Of a stretch of DNA of 64,000 bases, positions 12,171 to 22,738 are shown piece by piece (within the stretch, counting starts at the first letter, position 1; the number at the start of each line of letters is the position of its first letter). The notes beneath the pieces are model-generated. The model was not told the DNA's origin. It worked only from the letters and a program-made list of their open reading frames with translations, and made no database searches. Source of the DNA: Chrysaora quinquecirrha (lineage: Eukaryota; Cnidaria; Scyphozoa; Semaeostomeae; Pelagiidae); NCBI GenBank assembly GCA_014526335.1, contig JACTAT010000101.1, forward strand, positions 124,158 to 188,157, given 5' to 3'. Both the position numbers and the translations under genes were made by a program.

Positions 12171-12891
12171 GATCTCTCTTAGATCTCTCTTTCGTTGTTG
12201 TGGCTGTTCATGTCCAGTTAGCTCAAAAACCAACGGGCGCTCTTTTGGTGGTACGCGTATGTTCTCCCCCCCCCCCAAAAAAAGAGGACAAAAGAGTGAT
12301 GATAGATTTTAATCATATATTCTGAAGGATTACTTTGTAAATCGAAAAGATAAGAATGTGGACGATTGCTTGTTTTAGTTATGATTTGTGAAATTTTACC
12401 GTAATAGAAATGCAGGATCAAATTATAACCAGGGGGGCACTTGATCAAATTTTGTAAGGGACGTACCGCCCAAGCATCAAAAACATACCCGACCTTATAA
12501 CAATTTTTCGAAAATGTATACCTGACCTCATACCAATTTTCCATTCTGCAGATATGAAAATCATGAAAATGGAGGCCGTTCCTTATACCCAAATCGCAAA
12601 AATCGATACCGTCCCCAGTACCCAAATTATACATACCCCCGGGAATTATAAGCTTAAATTAGCTCTCTTGGTGACAAGACAAAATGTGTGCTCCCAGGGG
12701 TCTGCCGTCGGCCCTCTGTTATTTAATGAATTTATCAATGTTTTCTTTCTGCTTCTTGAAAGTAAAGTATGTAAATTTACTGATATTATACGACTATCAA
12801 GTAGACAACCTATCTCCGTAATAGATATATACATAACGATAATATTAAACTATATAGAGCAATTGTAAGCGTCTCTGCTCGATAAGACCTG

Positions 12892-13250
12892 CTCCCGGGG
12901 GGGGGGGGGGAGGTACTTCAATATGACCACGATTAGAAGTGAATCTGGACTTTGACAAAAGGACCCATTTGTATTATAAGATTCTCAAGTATTTCGGACC
13001 CATTTGCAGGATTATCAGGAAATTTCAAGCCCATATGTTTGAATTTGGTTGACAGGCATTTTGCAGGAAATCATAATGTGACCTATTGGTGAGAAATTTC
13101 TAAAATACCAACCCATCGAACAGAATCAAGCTGAATATCAGACACATGTGTAAAAAATTTCAGTTGAAAAACCCACCCATATAAGCGGCACGTCCAGTAA
13201 GTCTACCGGCGCTCCCTGGTCTACATATTGAAGTACTCCCCGGGGACCTG
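12892..13250. mobile_element. G-rich inverted-repeat element
   Basis: Left CCCGGGG...GAGGTACTTCAATATG and right CATATTGAAGTACTCCCCGGGG are inverted repeats. The interior shares CCCAT, CAGGAAAT and GGCACGTC words with the element at 17660-18025. 12428-12645 looks like a further degenerate relative. No coding potential. Confidence 0.6.
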
Positions 13251-14081
13251 TTCTTGAATAAGCTCTCAATCTTAGTACAGAAGGATTGTAAGTAGGCATT
13301 TATTGCTTATTCCAACTCAACCAATTATCTACAATGCCTGCCAAAAGTCCTTGGAGCAACCCCGTAGATTTAAAAAAAATACGATTCATCTTCCCTTTCT
13401 TACTGGGAAATACAGAGAATCAACCCCCTCCCCCCAAAACAATGTTGTTCGTCTTTTGTACAGTCTGAGCTTTCATAAGATGTATTGCGGGTTCTCGTGG
13501 GATATTCCAAACCACAGAAAATCAACATTGTTTGAGGAGGGAGGGGTTTCTAATACTGCCAGTGGAGTGGAAATAGTCCAAGTGTTCCAAGACTTTTGGC
13601 AGGCATTGTATCTCTAGCAATCTACGCAATATTGAACAAAAGCCCCAAGCAAGTAACAATGCGACATACAACCATCTTCATAGTTGCTTCATCCTTTTAT
13701 GCAGTGTCCATCCAATACACAACATAAAACTGAAAATTCATGCGGTTTTGAATATATGGTTCATTATTTGCTGCTTCAACATCATTCAACTCGCAAAGTG
13801 ACAATCCATCTGCTCTTTCGTAATTAAACGACTTGCAATGATTTTTGTTTTCCATGCAGCGCAGTATACACTGATCAACATCAGATACCATTGATGACTG
13901 GAATGTGTGTCCCATTAAAGCCTTATCCGTGTAATCCAACGATGTATAAATTTGGTAGGAATGTACCGTGTTGTCCTTAGCAGCTGATATATCTGCAATA
14001 AAGATAGATAATACGAAAAATTTGAGTATTTTCTGATTTATGACTATTGACTCATTAGGAGTTATGGTTAAACAAGGTGAA

Positions 14082-14262
14082 GGTGAAGGTGAAATGGTGT
14101 TTTAGCGCTAGTCGCTAGGACCTCAATAGTAGGTTAACTAATCGAGACCTCGACCCTGGCTACCGTGACGCTACTGTGGCTGGGCTCGAACCCTGACCAC
14201 ACTGAGCTTCTGATACCACAACGAGTCAGCTGGATTACACCACGACGCCACAGTACCTTCCA
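14082..14262 (-). repeat. SINE B, tRNA-derived, near full length
   Basis: Read on the minus strand, TACTGTGGCGTCG opens the unit and GCCACAGTA closes the tRNA-like part. Between them are an A-box-like GTGGTGTAATCC and a B box GGTTCGAGCCC. A non-tRNA body follows, then a TTCACC repeat tail. The copy at 38830-39025 shares this architecture. Confidence 0.8.
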
Positions 14263-14949
14263 GAGTATTGTCCCATCTGCTCTCGCCGCTTTGCTTGACC
14301 AGTTTGCACTATGCCGGTACGAGGCGAATACATTACGAAACTATACCGTTTTGGCCTTGCGTCTGCACTATGCCAGCACAGTTTTGATTTGGATACGACA
14401 CGAAATGAATACGGAATGAAGCTGGTTTCATCTGAAAAAGGCATAATGGTTTAATACGGAACAGTTTGATGCCGCTTGCTGAATAAGCGAGAGAAAAACA
14501 ATTACTCTTTGTTCTTTTTGACATGTGAAACAATGGATTTCAGACAAAAAACGGTGACCTTGCTCGTCGTATTCATTTCATACTGCATAGTTGGGTAATT
14601 GGAACCTTGCCTTCTCTTTTTACTCCTTTTCATACTTTCCATCGGGGCCTTATGGTTCTAATGTTCTGCTAGAACATAGTGTGCAGGTCAACGGGAAAAC
14701 TTACTTATTTTGTCAATCCCCCAGAAGCGAAGGACAATTTAGAATTTGGCAGGTGCACAAACTTTTCATCCTGAGGTCTCTATATTGAAAAGAACATCAC
14801 CAGATCTCAGTTGATAGACAATGGTGGCTGCACGGCGCTAAGAGACTTCGTTTTGTATTGTACTGTTTTGTATTGTACCGCTTTGCCTTTTCCCCTACCC
14901 CTACGAGCTGGCTCTGCTTCTGAACAGATCCAGAACGGGCTCTTAACAG

Positions 14950-15389
14950 AGGGTCCTGAAGGGGGTGTCTAACTCCATTCCCCAGTCGATTTTTCTTCAA
15001 AAAGCCATTTCCAGTCTTCAAAATCCCATTCCCAGTCTACTGTATGTTCAAATTAATATACTTAATTTCCATAACGACAGTTTGATCTGCTGGGGATTTG
15101 GGACTACATTTTCAATGAACTGATATGTTCAGTCTGCGTGCAAAGACGTCTAAAGGTCTGAAATATGTTATTTATTGCATCTAAAACATCTAACAGCTAT
15201 ATTTTCAATAAAAACTACTTAAAATAATTTTTTTTGTATTTTTAGAACGGCAAAAATCGAATTCCATTCCCATTTGGTGTTCTGTTCCCCATTCCCAGGG
15301 GACAAAATCCTAGCCCCAGTACATTCAATCCCATTTTCCCAGCTCAAAATCAGGCCTATCACATTCCTATTTCACCTCTTTAGGACCCT
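14950..15389. mobile_element. hAT-like non-autonomous element, 8-bp target duplication
   Basis: Ends AGGGTCCTGAAG and (reversed) AGGGTCCTAAAG, flanked by CTTAACAG at 14942-14949 and 15390-15397. The word CCATTCCCAG recurs inside. An 8-base duplication favours hAT. No open reading frame of interest. Confidence 0.8.
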
Positions 15390-16817
15390 CTTAACAGACC
15401 CAGAAATGGTACGGATCCAAGTTCCGATCCATTTATTCTCGTGTAAACAGGGTCTTAAACACCAATCAGGTTGAAATATAGAAAATTGTAAATAAAATGC
15501 TTTTAAGTATGCCCGAAAATGTTTTTGCGGTTTGTCGCAGTTTAGAAAATTGTTAGGTTATCCTAACTTTAGTGATGAAGCTGCGAAATACACTATGTAT
15601 GCCTTTGTTTTGAACTTCAAGTCGAATTTGAAAAAACGTCGGGATCAAAGTTTTTGAAACTCAGTTTTGTGCCTACTACAATTACTTTTAATACCTTGGG
15701 CTTTGTCTTGTTTACATACTGATCTTATCTCGTTCGCCTGCAAAACATTCTCATCCCAAATCTGCAGTGTGTCCATATACATTTTGACGGCATCAGCTCT
15801 GGCTTGTGTTTCTGCGGTATTTCCAATAACTACTCTGCGCTTCAATGCCTGTCCTCCAAATCGCAATGGCGCTTTCTGCAATGTCAAACTGCCTGCACGG
15901 CCTTCCATTATATTTCCATTTCTGTATGTACGAAACACTTTGGAATCCCACGTAAACGCAAAGCATTCCCAAACATTTTTTTTGGCTTGAAATACATCCT
16001 CCATTTATGGGTACCATTCCTTATTCTTATCCCAAAGGTTTCTTTTAAGGTAGCTATAATGGCTACATTCGAAGATGATAGTATAACACTTTCGTTGTTC
16101 CATTCGACCATGTTAAGCCAGAAGCTTAAACTTAGGCCTTTCTTGCATGAAACTGGCTCAGCGAAGCAATCCATGGTTATATTGTCTATGACTAAGCCTG
16201 AATTGTTGCCATTGAAATGTATCACTCGTGATGACATGTTTGCATTTCTTTGGATACTCGTTCCTGGTAGCAAATATCCAACGGAATTGTTTAATCTTGC
16301 CTCCTTTATGAAGCCATTTTCTGGATTTGAGTTGAAGTTCCATTTCATCTGTGGCATTTCATATCCATGTCTTTCTTTGAACGTCGATGCTGCGAAAATT
16401 AAAAGTCTGTAAGATTTATTGTAAACTCACTTAGAGAATGGGATGGAAAAATCATGCGAAAGCAATTTTTATTTAGCTTAAACAAAATGAAAATTCTCGA
16501 AATGCTACCTAAATAATAAAAAATATTAATTAAGTAGACCAATCTATGTTTCCCTTTTAAGCAGTAGCGTAACGCAGTTCAGGCTACCTTATTTCAAAAA
16601 CTAAAGACCCCTACCAAAGGAGGCTCCCCCAAAATTTACCTCATTATACCTTTTTCACCATACAACAGAAATGCTTGACACAACGGCAAACAGGTCATTT
16701 TCCAAATTAGACAAAAAAGACGTCTTTCAAATCTACGATGTCACAGGAGAGACTTGATGATCTATCAATTTGTTATGCAATGTTAGCTTTTTTGATTTTG
16801 AAACGCAATTCATATAA

Positions 16818-17195
16818 TGGCCTGTTCATATGAGCCCGCTTACTGGGCCAGCCCACCAAGCGAGATCCAACCTAATCCACAATCTCCATACAGAATTCAA
16901 TCCTGTTCATATGAGAAAGCGGGCTAGCCTGGTAAGCGAGGTCTTGCTTGAGCAGTGGCGAGATATCGGCAGACGGGCTGACAATTTCTCATATACCCAC
17001 TCCATCCCACTAACCGGGCTGGAATTGTTTCAAAAGTGCAGGTGTGAAACCACAAAAGGCTTTGAAGTTGCCGAAATGACCAATTCTTTCTCGGTAGGCG
17101 GGCCAGAATTATCCCATATGAACAGAACATGAAATTTGTCTCGCTTAGTGGGCTGGCCTCGTAAGCGGGCTCATACCGCTCATATGAACAGGCCC
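16818..17195. mobile_element. PIF/Harbinger-like MITE
   Basis: Termini TGGCCTGTTCATATGAG and CTCATATGAACAGGCCC, flanked by TAA at 16815-16817 and 17196-17198. AGCGGGCT and its reverse are repeated inside. Confidence 0.8.
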
Positions 17196-17659
17196 TAACT
17201 GCTCATAATTGCGGGCTGCAAATTGCTAAATTCCCGAGGGTACGACTGGCAAAAAATCGACCCGGTACGTTTCAAACGCAATCCGGTACATGGTACACTT
17301 GAAAAACAAAGCCACAACATGAGCATGCGTAAAAACTGGTACGCCCGTACATTGTCACAAATAATGACCCGTACGCTTGTAAAGAAACCGGCACAACGGT
17401 ACATTGAGAATAATATCGTTCACCTCCCACTTTAAATACTTTTGCAATGGAAAATTTTCTGTATACTGTACGATAATGCAGAAATATCTTGAATTATCAT
17501 AGCTTTGCATTCATTATGGAAGCACTGGATTTACAACACACCGTCGTCATTGTCTCGTGCAACGCATAACTCTTCCAATTTGATGTTTTTGAAACAGATG
17601 TTTTTGGATCTACTTTTCAGAGATTTTGTTTACGAAAACAACGAAAACAGATACCAAAT

Positions 17660-18025
17660 CCCCCGGGGGGGGGGGGGGGTACTTCATTGTTCAAATGACT
17701 GGACATGCCGCCCATTTATTCCAAACATACCCAAAAACAACGAAATTTTTTACCCAACCAATATCTCACATGTTTGAACCAAATTTAACGCCTTAGGCAA
17801 CTCTTAATGCAGTGAGAAGGCATTTGCGCTGGAAACTATAACTCACTTTTTATCAGGCTTTTCAAAGCAATGCATGTCTAAAGTGTTTATATATTTTACT
17901 ACCAATGTGTAGAGATTCTTTAAGGAAAACCAACCCATATGTAGGGAAATTGGCGCTGAAAAAGTAACCCATTTGAGCAGCACGTCTATTATTACGAACA
18001 ATGGAAGTAACCACCCCCCCCCCCG
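17660..18025. mobile_element. G-rich inverted-repeat element, related to 12892-13250
   Basis: A long G run then TACTTCATTGTTC at the left; GAACAATGGAAGTAAC then a C run at the right. The shared internal phrase is AGCAGCACGTCTA (AGCGGCACGTCCA in the relative). Confidence 0.55.
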
Positions 18026-18357
18026 CAAAACCCCCGTCTTTGTGAGGTCTTCATTCAAAAACTGCGTCAAGACCCGTACACTACTGAATATTGCTACTTA
18101 TTAAAAGAACGGTCTGGTATTTTCAACAAACAACTTCTCGCTCCGTTTTTGCGAAGAAAAGAGAGTGTTTAGGATTGGCACACGAAAACACAGAACTGTT
18201 ATTGTTCAAATCCGTCCACTCAGAAAACTTTGCCTTGATAAAAAATTCAGAATGCTGACCGAACAAAAACTTAAAGGAAAGGATCTTTTAAACATTACGT
18301 GATCTGGGAGTTTGAGATTTTCGATTCTCATAAAGATTTTTGGGTTCAATGGGTATT

Positions 18358-18437
18358 TACCCTGGGTGCCAGACTCTCGAAATTAAAAAACGTACTGCAC
18401 ACCCTCCACTGTACTGCACATACATTACCTGGGGTGT
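18358..18437. mobile_element. 80-bp relic carrying one end of the foldback element
   Basis: The right 45 bases (reverse strand) match the outer end of the 41719-44501 palindrome: GGTAATGTATGTGCAGTAC then two short repeat units. The left end, ACCCTGGGTGCCAGACTCTC, matches instead the small inverted-repeat element at 21217-21290. Confidence 0.6.
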
Positions 18438-18539
18438 GGATACTAATAAGAGGTGGAGTTGGCTGACCCAATAACCGTTTCGCAAGAACATGACCAAGTT
18501 AGCTGTTTCAAATACTTGGTTAGCCCAGTATTCCCCAAT

Positions 18540-19110
18540 TATTTTTGCGTGCTGTGGTGGATAAGCACTACTGTGGGGGGTAATTATGCTTGATATGGTG
18601 TGTTAGTCTTATTATGCTTGATGTGGTGACATTTTTGCATACACGTATTTTTTTAAGGACCCTTTCGTCTGAGTTGAGGCAGGAGTTCCTTAATTTTTCA
18701 ACAAAATCAAATTAAAAGGTTCCTTATACTATTCCTTGTCGTGAGATATGTTTGAATACTATTTTTCAGCAAATTCATATAAACTTGCTTCACTTCGAAT
18801 TTTAAATATAAATGGAGTCGTTTGGGGAAGAGTGGTGGGAAATATATTGTTGAATGCAAGTTAGTAGTAGCTATAAACCGTGTTGTTCTGGAAAGTGTTT
18901 CTTACTTTTTCATCCGAGCCTCAACAATTCCTTAAAGATTCTTTAATTTTTTGGAATTTTTCAAGCCTCGAGTTCCTTATAAAGGTGTTCCTTATAAAAA
19001 AGATGCACTGTGGAGGATAGGCACTACTGTGGTGGTTCATAATGCTTGATGTGGGTGCTTGATGTGGTGGTTTTTTCTCATATTGTGTTTGATAAGCACT
19101 ACTGTGGTTC
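18540..19110. repeat. diverged relic of the 52-54 kb minisatellite, split by a transposon
   Basis: Degenerate copies of GCACTACTGTGGTGG and ATGCTTGATGTGG lie on both sides of an inserted element (18642-19005). They correspond to the reverse complement of the intronic minisatellite unit at 52195-54230. Confidence 0.6.
18642..19005. mobile_element. TA-type element with GTTCCTTAT keyword
   Basis: Left end TA then CACGTATTTTTTTAAGGACC; right end GTTCCTTATAAAAAAGATG. GTTCCTTA or AATTCCTTA is repeated at least four times inside. The right flank has lost a clear TA. Confidence 0.5.
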
Positions 19111-21119
19111 CTTTGTGACTTGTCAGTTGCCTGTCGTCTTCAAAGGGAGGCTATTCAGTTCAACGTTTTTCCCTTTGTCCTCAATCTTTATTGGAAAAAT
19201 CTCATCAACACAGATCAGCAAGGAACATATCAACCTCATTCCGAGGATGAACAGGTATCCACGTGCTTCAAGCGGTGATACTAATGACGATGAACTGAAA
19301 GTAATCCAACAGACAACGATGAACTGAAAGTAATCCAACAGATAACGATGAAGTGAAATTAGTGCAACAGTCGACGACACCAAGCAATACGTCATCTGTT
19401 TGACTACTTTCAGCTTCATCGTCATCAGTATCATCGCTAAGTTCTTTCTACCTTTCTCGGAATCTTCCGATTGTCGTTCGTCAGGCTCTGCATTTTCAGT
19501 TTCTACTTCTTTCACAGCGATAAAAAATTATGCTACAGCTACAGACTGAATAAAGTTCTCTGCATTACCTTGCTTAGAAAATCTGCTTTCAGAATCTACA
19601 GCTTGTTTTGTTGCCTTGACAAAAATTGCCAATATTTTGGCAAATATATGTCGGTGTACCAGGGCCAAAATCGATTTGAAGGTTGAGTCGAGGAAATATG
19701 ATTGCGGCCAGGGAGCGAGGTCGGGAACATATAGATAAATAATGAAACTTTCATTCAAAGAAAAACGTTCAAGCATTATTGTTTTCATTTCTGAAAATCA
19801 AAAGGCCTAAATTTCAACTCTACTGATTGCGGCTGTCAAAAAAGAAATTAAACTTTGAAACGTTTACCTCAAAAAATGGCTGAGTAAAATTTCTTCTTCG
19901 CTCCCCCAAAGCCTTTCTTGTAACTCCTGTTCTGTTGTATGATGGATTTAAGCTTCCAAACCAGGCTGACTTTAAGCCTATATGTATTAGCTACAATGTG
20001 ATACAAAAAATCCTCATTATGATAACCATAGGCCACATAACATTGTCTTATATGGAAAGCGGTTTTCCAAAACCACATAGAAAAGGCTATTTTTACCAGT
20101 AAATCTTATCAGAATTGACTGATTCTGTGCAAGTTAACAGAAAATAGTTACTAGAAACAAAATGTAAAGAAATTTCTGGATTTTTATTGCTATTAGGAAG
20201 GTCGATTTTTTATGGACATCGATGGCATGTTTTGATTATGGTGCCATGATGACGTCATAATAGAAGTGGGGGAGGTCCAATTCACCAACATTGCTCCAAA
20301 TACATTGGCCCATGCCTGTGCCAGGTTTCATTGCTTTAGTTCTGCAGGAAAGCAATTTCTGGAGGGGGGTAGGAAGCACCTAACCCCGCTGTTTGAGATA
20401 AAAAAACCCGGTAGGATTAGGGATAAGGCTTCGTTTTGTTTGCATTTTGGTTATTTTTCAAGTAGTCATTGGGGAAATCATTTTCCGTGCGTCTAATTAG
20501 CTTCCATGCAAAGGAAAACATCACTGAATTAGGTAGTTTTTCATGAGTATACTGAAATGGGCCATATATCCAAATACACCCTTCCAATCAGTAACATTCA
20601 GTATCTAGACAAAGATGCTGATCAACATTATCCTACATATACGTTTAGGCTTGATAACGCTATCACGTTCAAGAACAATTTGCTCCGCTTTTGTCTGTCG
20701 TGGAAAAATTTAGGGGGTTCGATCAGGATCCCGGCGGGTCCATTTCCATGAGAACTTATATGCCATGTGCGTTCCCAAAATCTCTGAGAAAGGGTGCCAG
20801 ATTTCACAGGAATCAGGACAGAGATTTTCAAAATAAGGGGTGCTTTCCAGAGTCAGAGATTTTATTCAAGTACACCTTCATATGTTTCAATTCATGTCTC
20901 TTTAAAATAATCGAATATTTTATTATTACCAAACCTGAGTCTAATTCCTGTTACATCTTTTCTTAGCCTTGGTTTGCTTTCAGAAGAAGAAACAGTTCAA
21001 GTTCAAGAAATACCATTTGATACCTTTATCAAAACGACTTGCGATCAGGATGCGATAGCGTAGAGGCATTATCATGTCGTTTTCTAACCGTCAAAGAAAG
21101 TATTTGAATTAAATTATAC
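19006..21119. other. interval with no supported gene
   Basis: Holds a 28-base tandem duplication (19286-19350, GATGAACTGAAAGTAATCC). 19615-19705 repeats in inverted form at 57570-57660 (both contain GGGCCAAAATCGATTTGA). Minus-strand acidic codons near 19420-19510 are followed by possible donors, but no exon chain could be built. Confidence 0.5.
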
Positions 21120-21190
21120 CTGACCATGATAGTGTTATCTTGTCAAGATTCTTATATTCATCCCTCTCTGAATGAAAACCACCATGATTT
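21120..21190 (-). CDS. candidate orphan exon, unknown product
   Basis: A 71-nt open block between acceptor tggtatatttag and donor GTATAA encodes NHGGFHSERDEYKNLDKITL then SWS. It ends in phase 1, which fits the start of the laminin-G exon at 16389. I do not recognise the sequence. It could equally be chance. Confidence 0.3.
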
Positions 21191-21216
21191 CTAAATATAC
21201 CACGCTTTCTTGTACC

Positions 21217-21290
21217 CTGGGTACCAGACTCTCTATAAAGAAAACGAGATCTTTCTGTTTTTTTTTTAGAAAGTCTGTTACCCAGGGCAG
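21217..21290. mobile_element. short inverted-repeat element, CCCTGGGTACCAGACT ends
   Basis: ACCCTGGGTACCAGACTCTC at the left pairs with GAAAGTCTGTTACCCAGGG at the right across a 30-base AT-rich loop. Its ends resemble the left end of the relic at 18358. Confidence 0.55.
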
Positions 21291-21911
21291 TTTTCTTGTG
21301 AAGTGTAGACATTTCACCATACAATACAGGAATTAATGTTTCATTTGTATTACATGTTTATTATCATTATTCCACCTTGATGAAGATGCTAATATAAGCT
21401 TAAACATAATATTTACAATTTAATAAGACTGCATGCTTATTTAATGTTCTTGATTGCATGTGTTGATTGATAGTTATTTAGAGTTTTCCATCAGTCAATA
21501 CAGGGGTAACTTGGTATATATTGTTTAAGAAGACATTCTAATAAAGTTTCCTTAGTATAAGTTCAGGTGACTTTAAACTCCATTACCTCGAGTTAGTCAT
21601 AATTTAGCAACATAAGATGCCACTTTAAGTATCTTTTAAAGAAAGAAAGTCATCCTACAAGTGTTAGCTACATTGAAAAGTCACGATAGATGCATAGTTT
21701 TTAAGTAGGGACGCTTCATTGAACATGCTATCGTTAATTGTAATATTACTAATAATATCTTATTTTGCTTGTAATAAAAATAGCTATTACCTAATACTGT
21801 CTGTAAGTAGCTTTTCTAGCGTAGTCTAGATAAATTGATTATCTTAAGTTGTAAAATTATATGGTAAAGGGCCATCTCGGCCTAGATGCCTCAATGGAAA
21901 AAAAATTCTTA

Positions 21912-22239
21912 CCTGCCTAATTGCCCCCCCCCCCACTAATTAATGTTCGAAAAAATTCCAGGAGGGAGTCCACTCTTATTAGGACCCCCGCTTATTAAAA
22001 ATTTACATCAATTTTGGCGTTGGTGAGTTTAACCTATTTTGCTTAGACTTTCTTTCTATGAAATTTCACTTATCTACTCTATTTGTTGGTTAAGACCAGT
22101 CGCACTGCATTTCTGCAGTTTTCTGACAAAGGTTATTAAAAAAATTCCAACCCCCTCGTTTATTCCGACCCCCGCTAATTAGATCCTAATTGAAGCTCCA
22201 GCCCCACCACCTATTCCATCCCCCAAGCAATTAGGCACC
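21912..22239. mobile_element. TA-flanked inverted-repeat element (copy 2, GGTGCCTAATTG family)
   Basis: CCTGCCTAATTGCC at the left and AGCAATTAGGCACC at the right, TA at 21910-21911 and 22240-22241. The interior aligns with 712-1070 (CTAATTAATG, CAACCCCC, CTAATTAGATCCT). Confidence 0.7.
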
Positions 22240-22713
22240 TAAGATTATTTTTTTGTATTCGGAAACCCGAGTGCATGGCAAAGCAAGAAGTTATTCTTGA
22301 CTCGAACACAAAAAAGAAGATAAGTAGGAAACTAGAACTCTGGGTAATACCCTTCTTCTTGTGACACTATCTTCTTCAGTAGAATTCTTATCAATCCCTT
22401 TTCAAGAAGGTCCTCCGTAATCATGAGTAGAAATGATATAAGTGTTATATGCATAATGTTTCTACTCAATCTACAAATGTTTATTTAAAATTCAATATAT
22501 ATTTACATACGAATCGGAGCAGTTCTTGTCTTGGGCTGCTATTCAAAGATCTTGAGTTTATGAATCATAAAAATTGGGGTGCAAATCATTGCCATGTAGA
22601 CTCGATATGGGGCACTGAGTGACAGGGATCAAGTTTCCAAGCAGCAACCCGGCATTGCATCTGGCTATTAATTCCCCACTTTGTTTTCTTTTGCAACTTA
22701 GATCTTTAAAATT

Positions 22714-22719
22714 TTTATT
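22714..22719 (-). terminator. polyadenylation signal AATAAA
   Basis: Canonical hexamer on the minus strand, 20 bases after the stop of the prohormone-like gene. Confidence 0.6.
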
Positions 22720-22738
22720 TTGAAGTTGAGCTGATGAT

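Larger units (their letters stand above)
13697..16389 (-). pseudogene. laminin-G-like plus PAN protein gene, frameshifted (3' exons)
   Basis: Two exons on the minus strand. Exon 15695-16389 (acceptor aattttcgcag, donor GTATTA) encodes a laminin-G/concanavalin-like fold: WNFNSNPENG, a SLSFWLNMVEW strand, then, in a second frame, FAFTWDSKVFRTYRNG and VVIGNTAE. Exon 13697-13992 encodes a C-terminal PAN module with DQCILRCMENKNHCKSFNYE and LCELND, ending in TAA. The exons join in phase 1. The laminin-G frame changes at an A8 run (T8 on the plus strand, 15976-15983), so the gene is either a pseudogene or affected by a homopolymer error. Domain order is the reverse of the gene at 51-61 kb. The first exon opens in phase 1, so the signal-peptide exon lies upstream; 21120-21190 is a possible but unproven contributor. 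Likely an extracellular adhesion or lectin-like protein. Confidence 0.7.

Noticed and set aside
19420..19520. Acidic minus-strand exon (ENAEPDERQSEDSEK)
   Set aside because: A donor-like site follows but the acceptor is poor and no neighbouring exon fits in phase.
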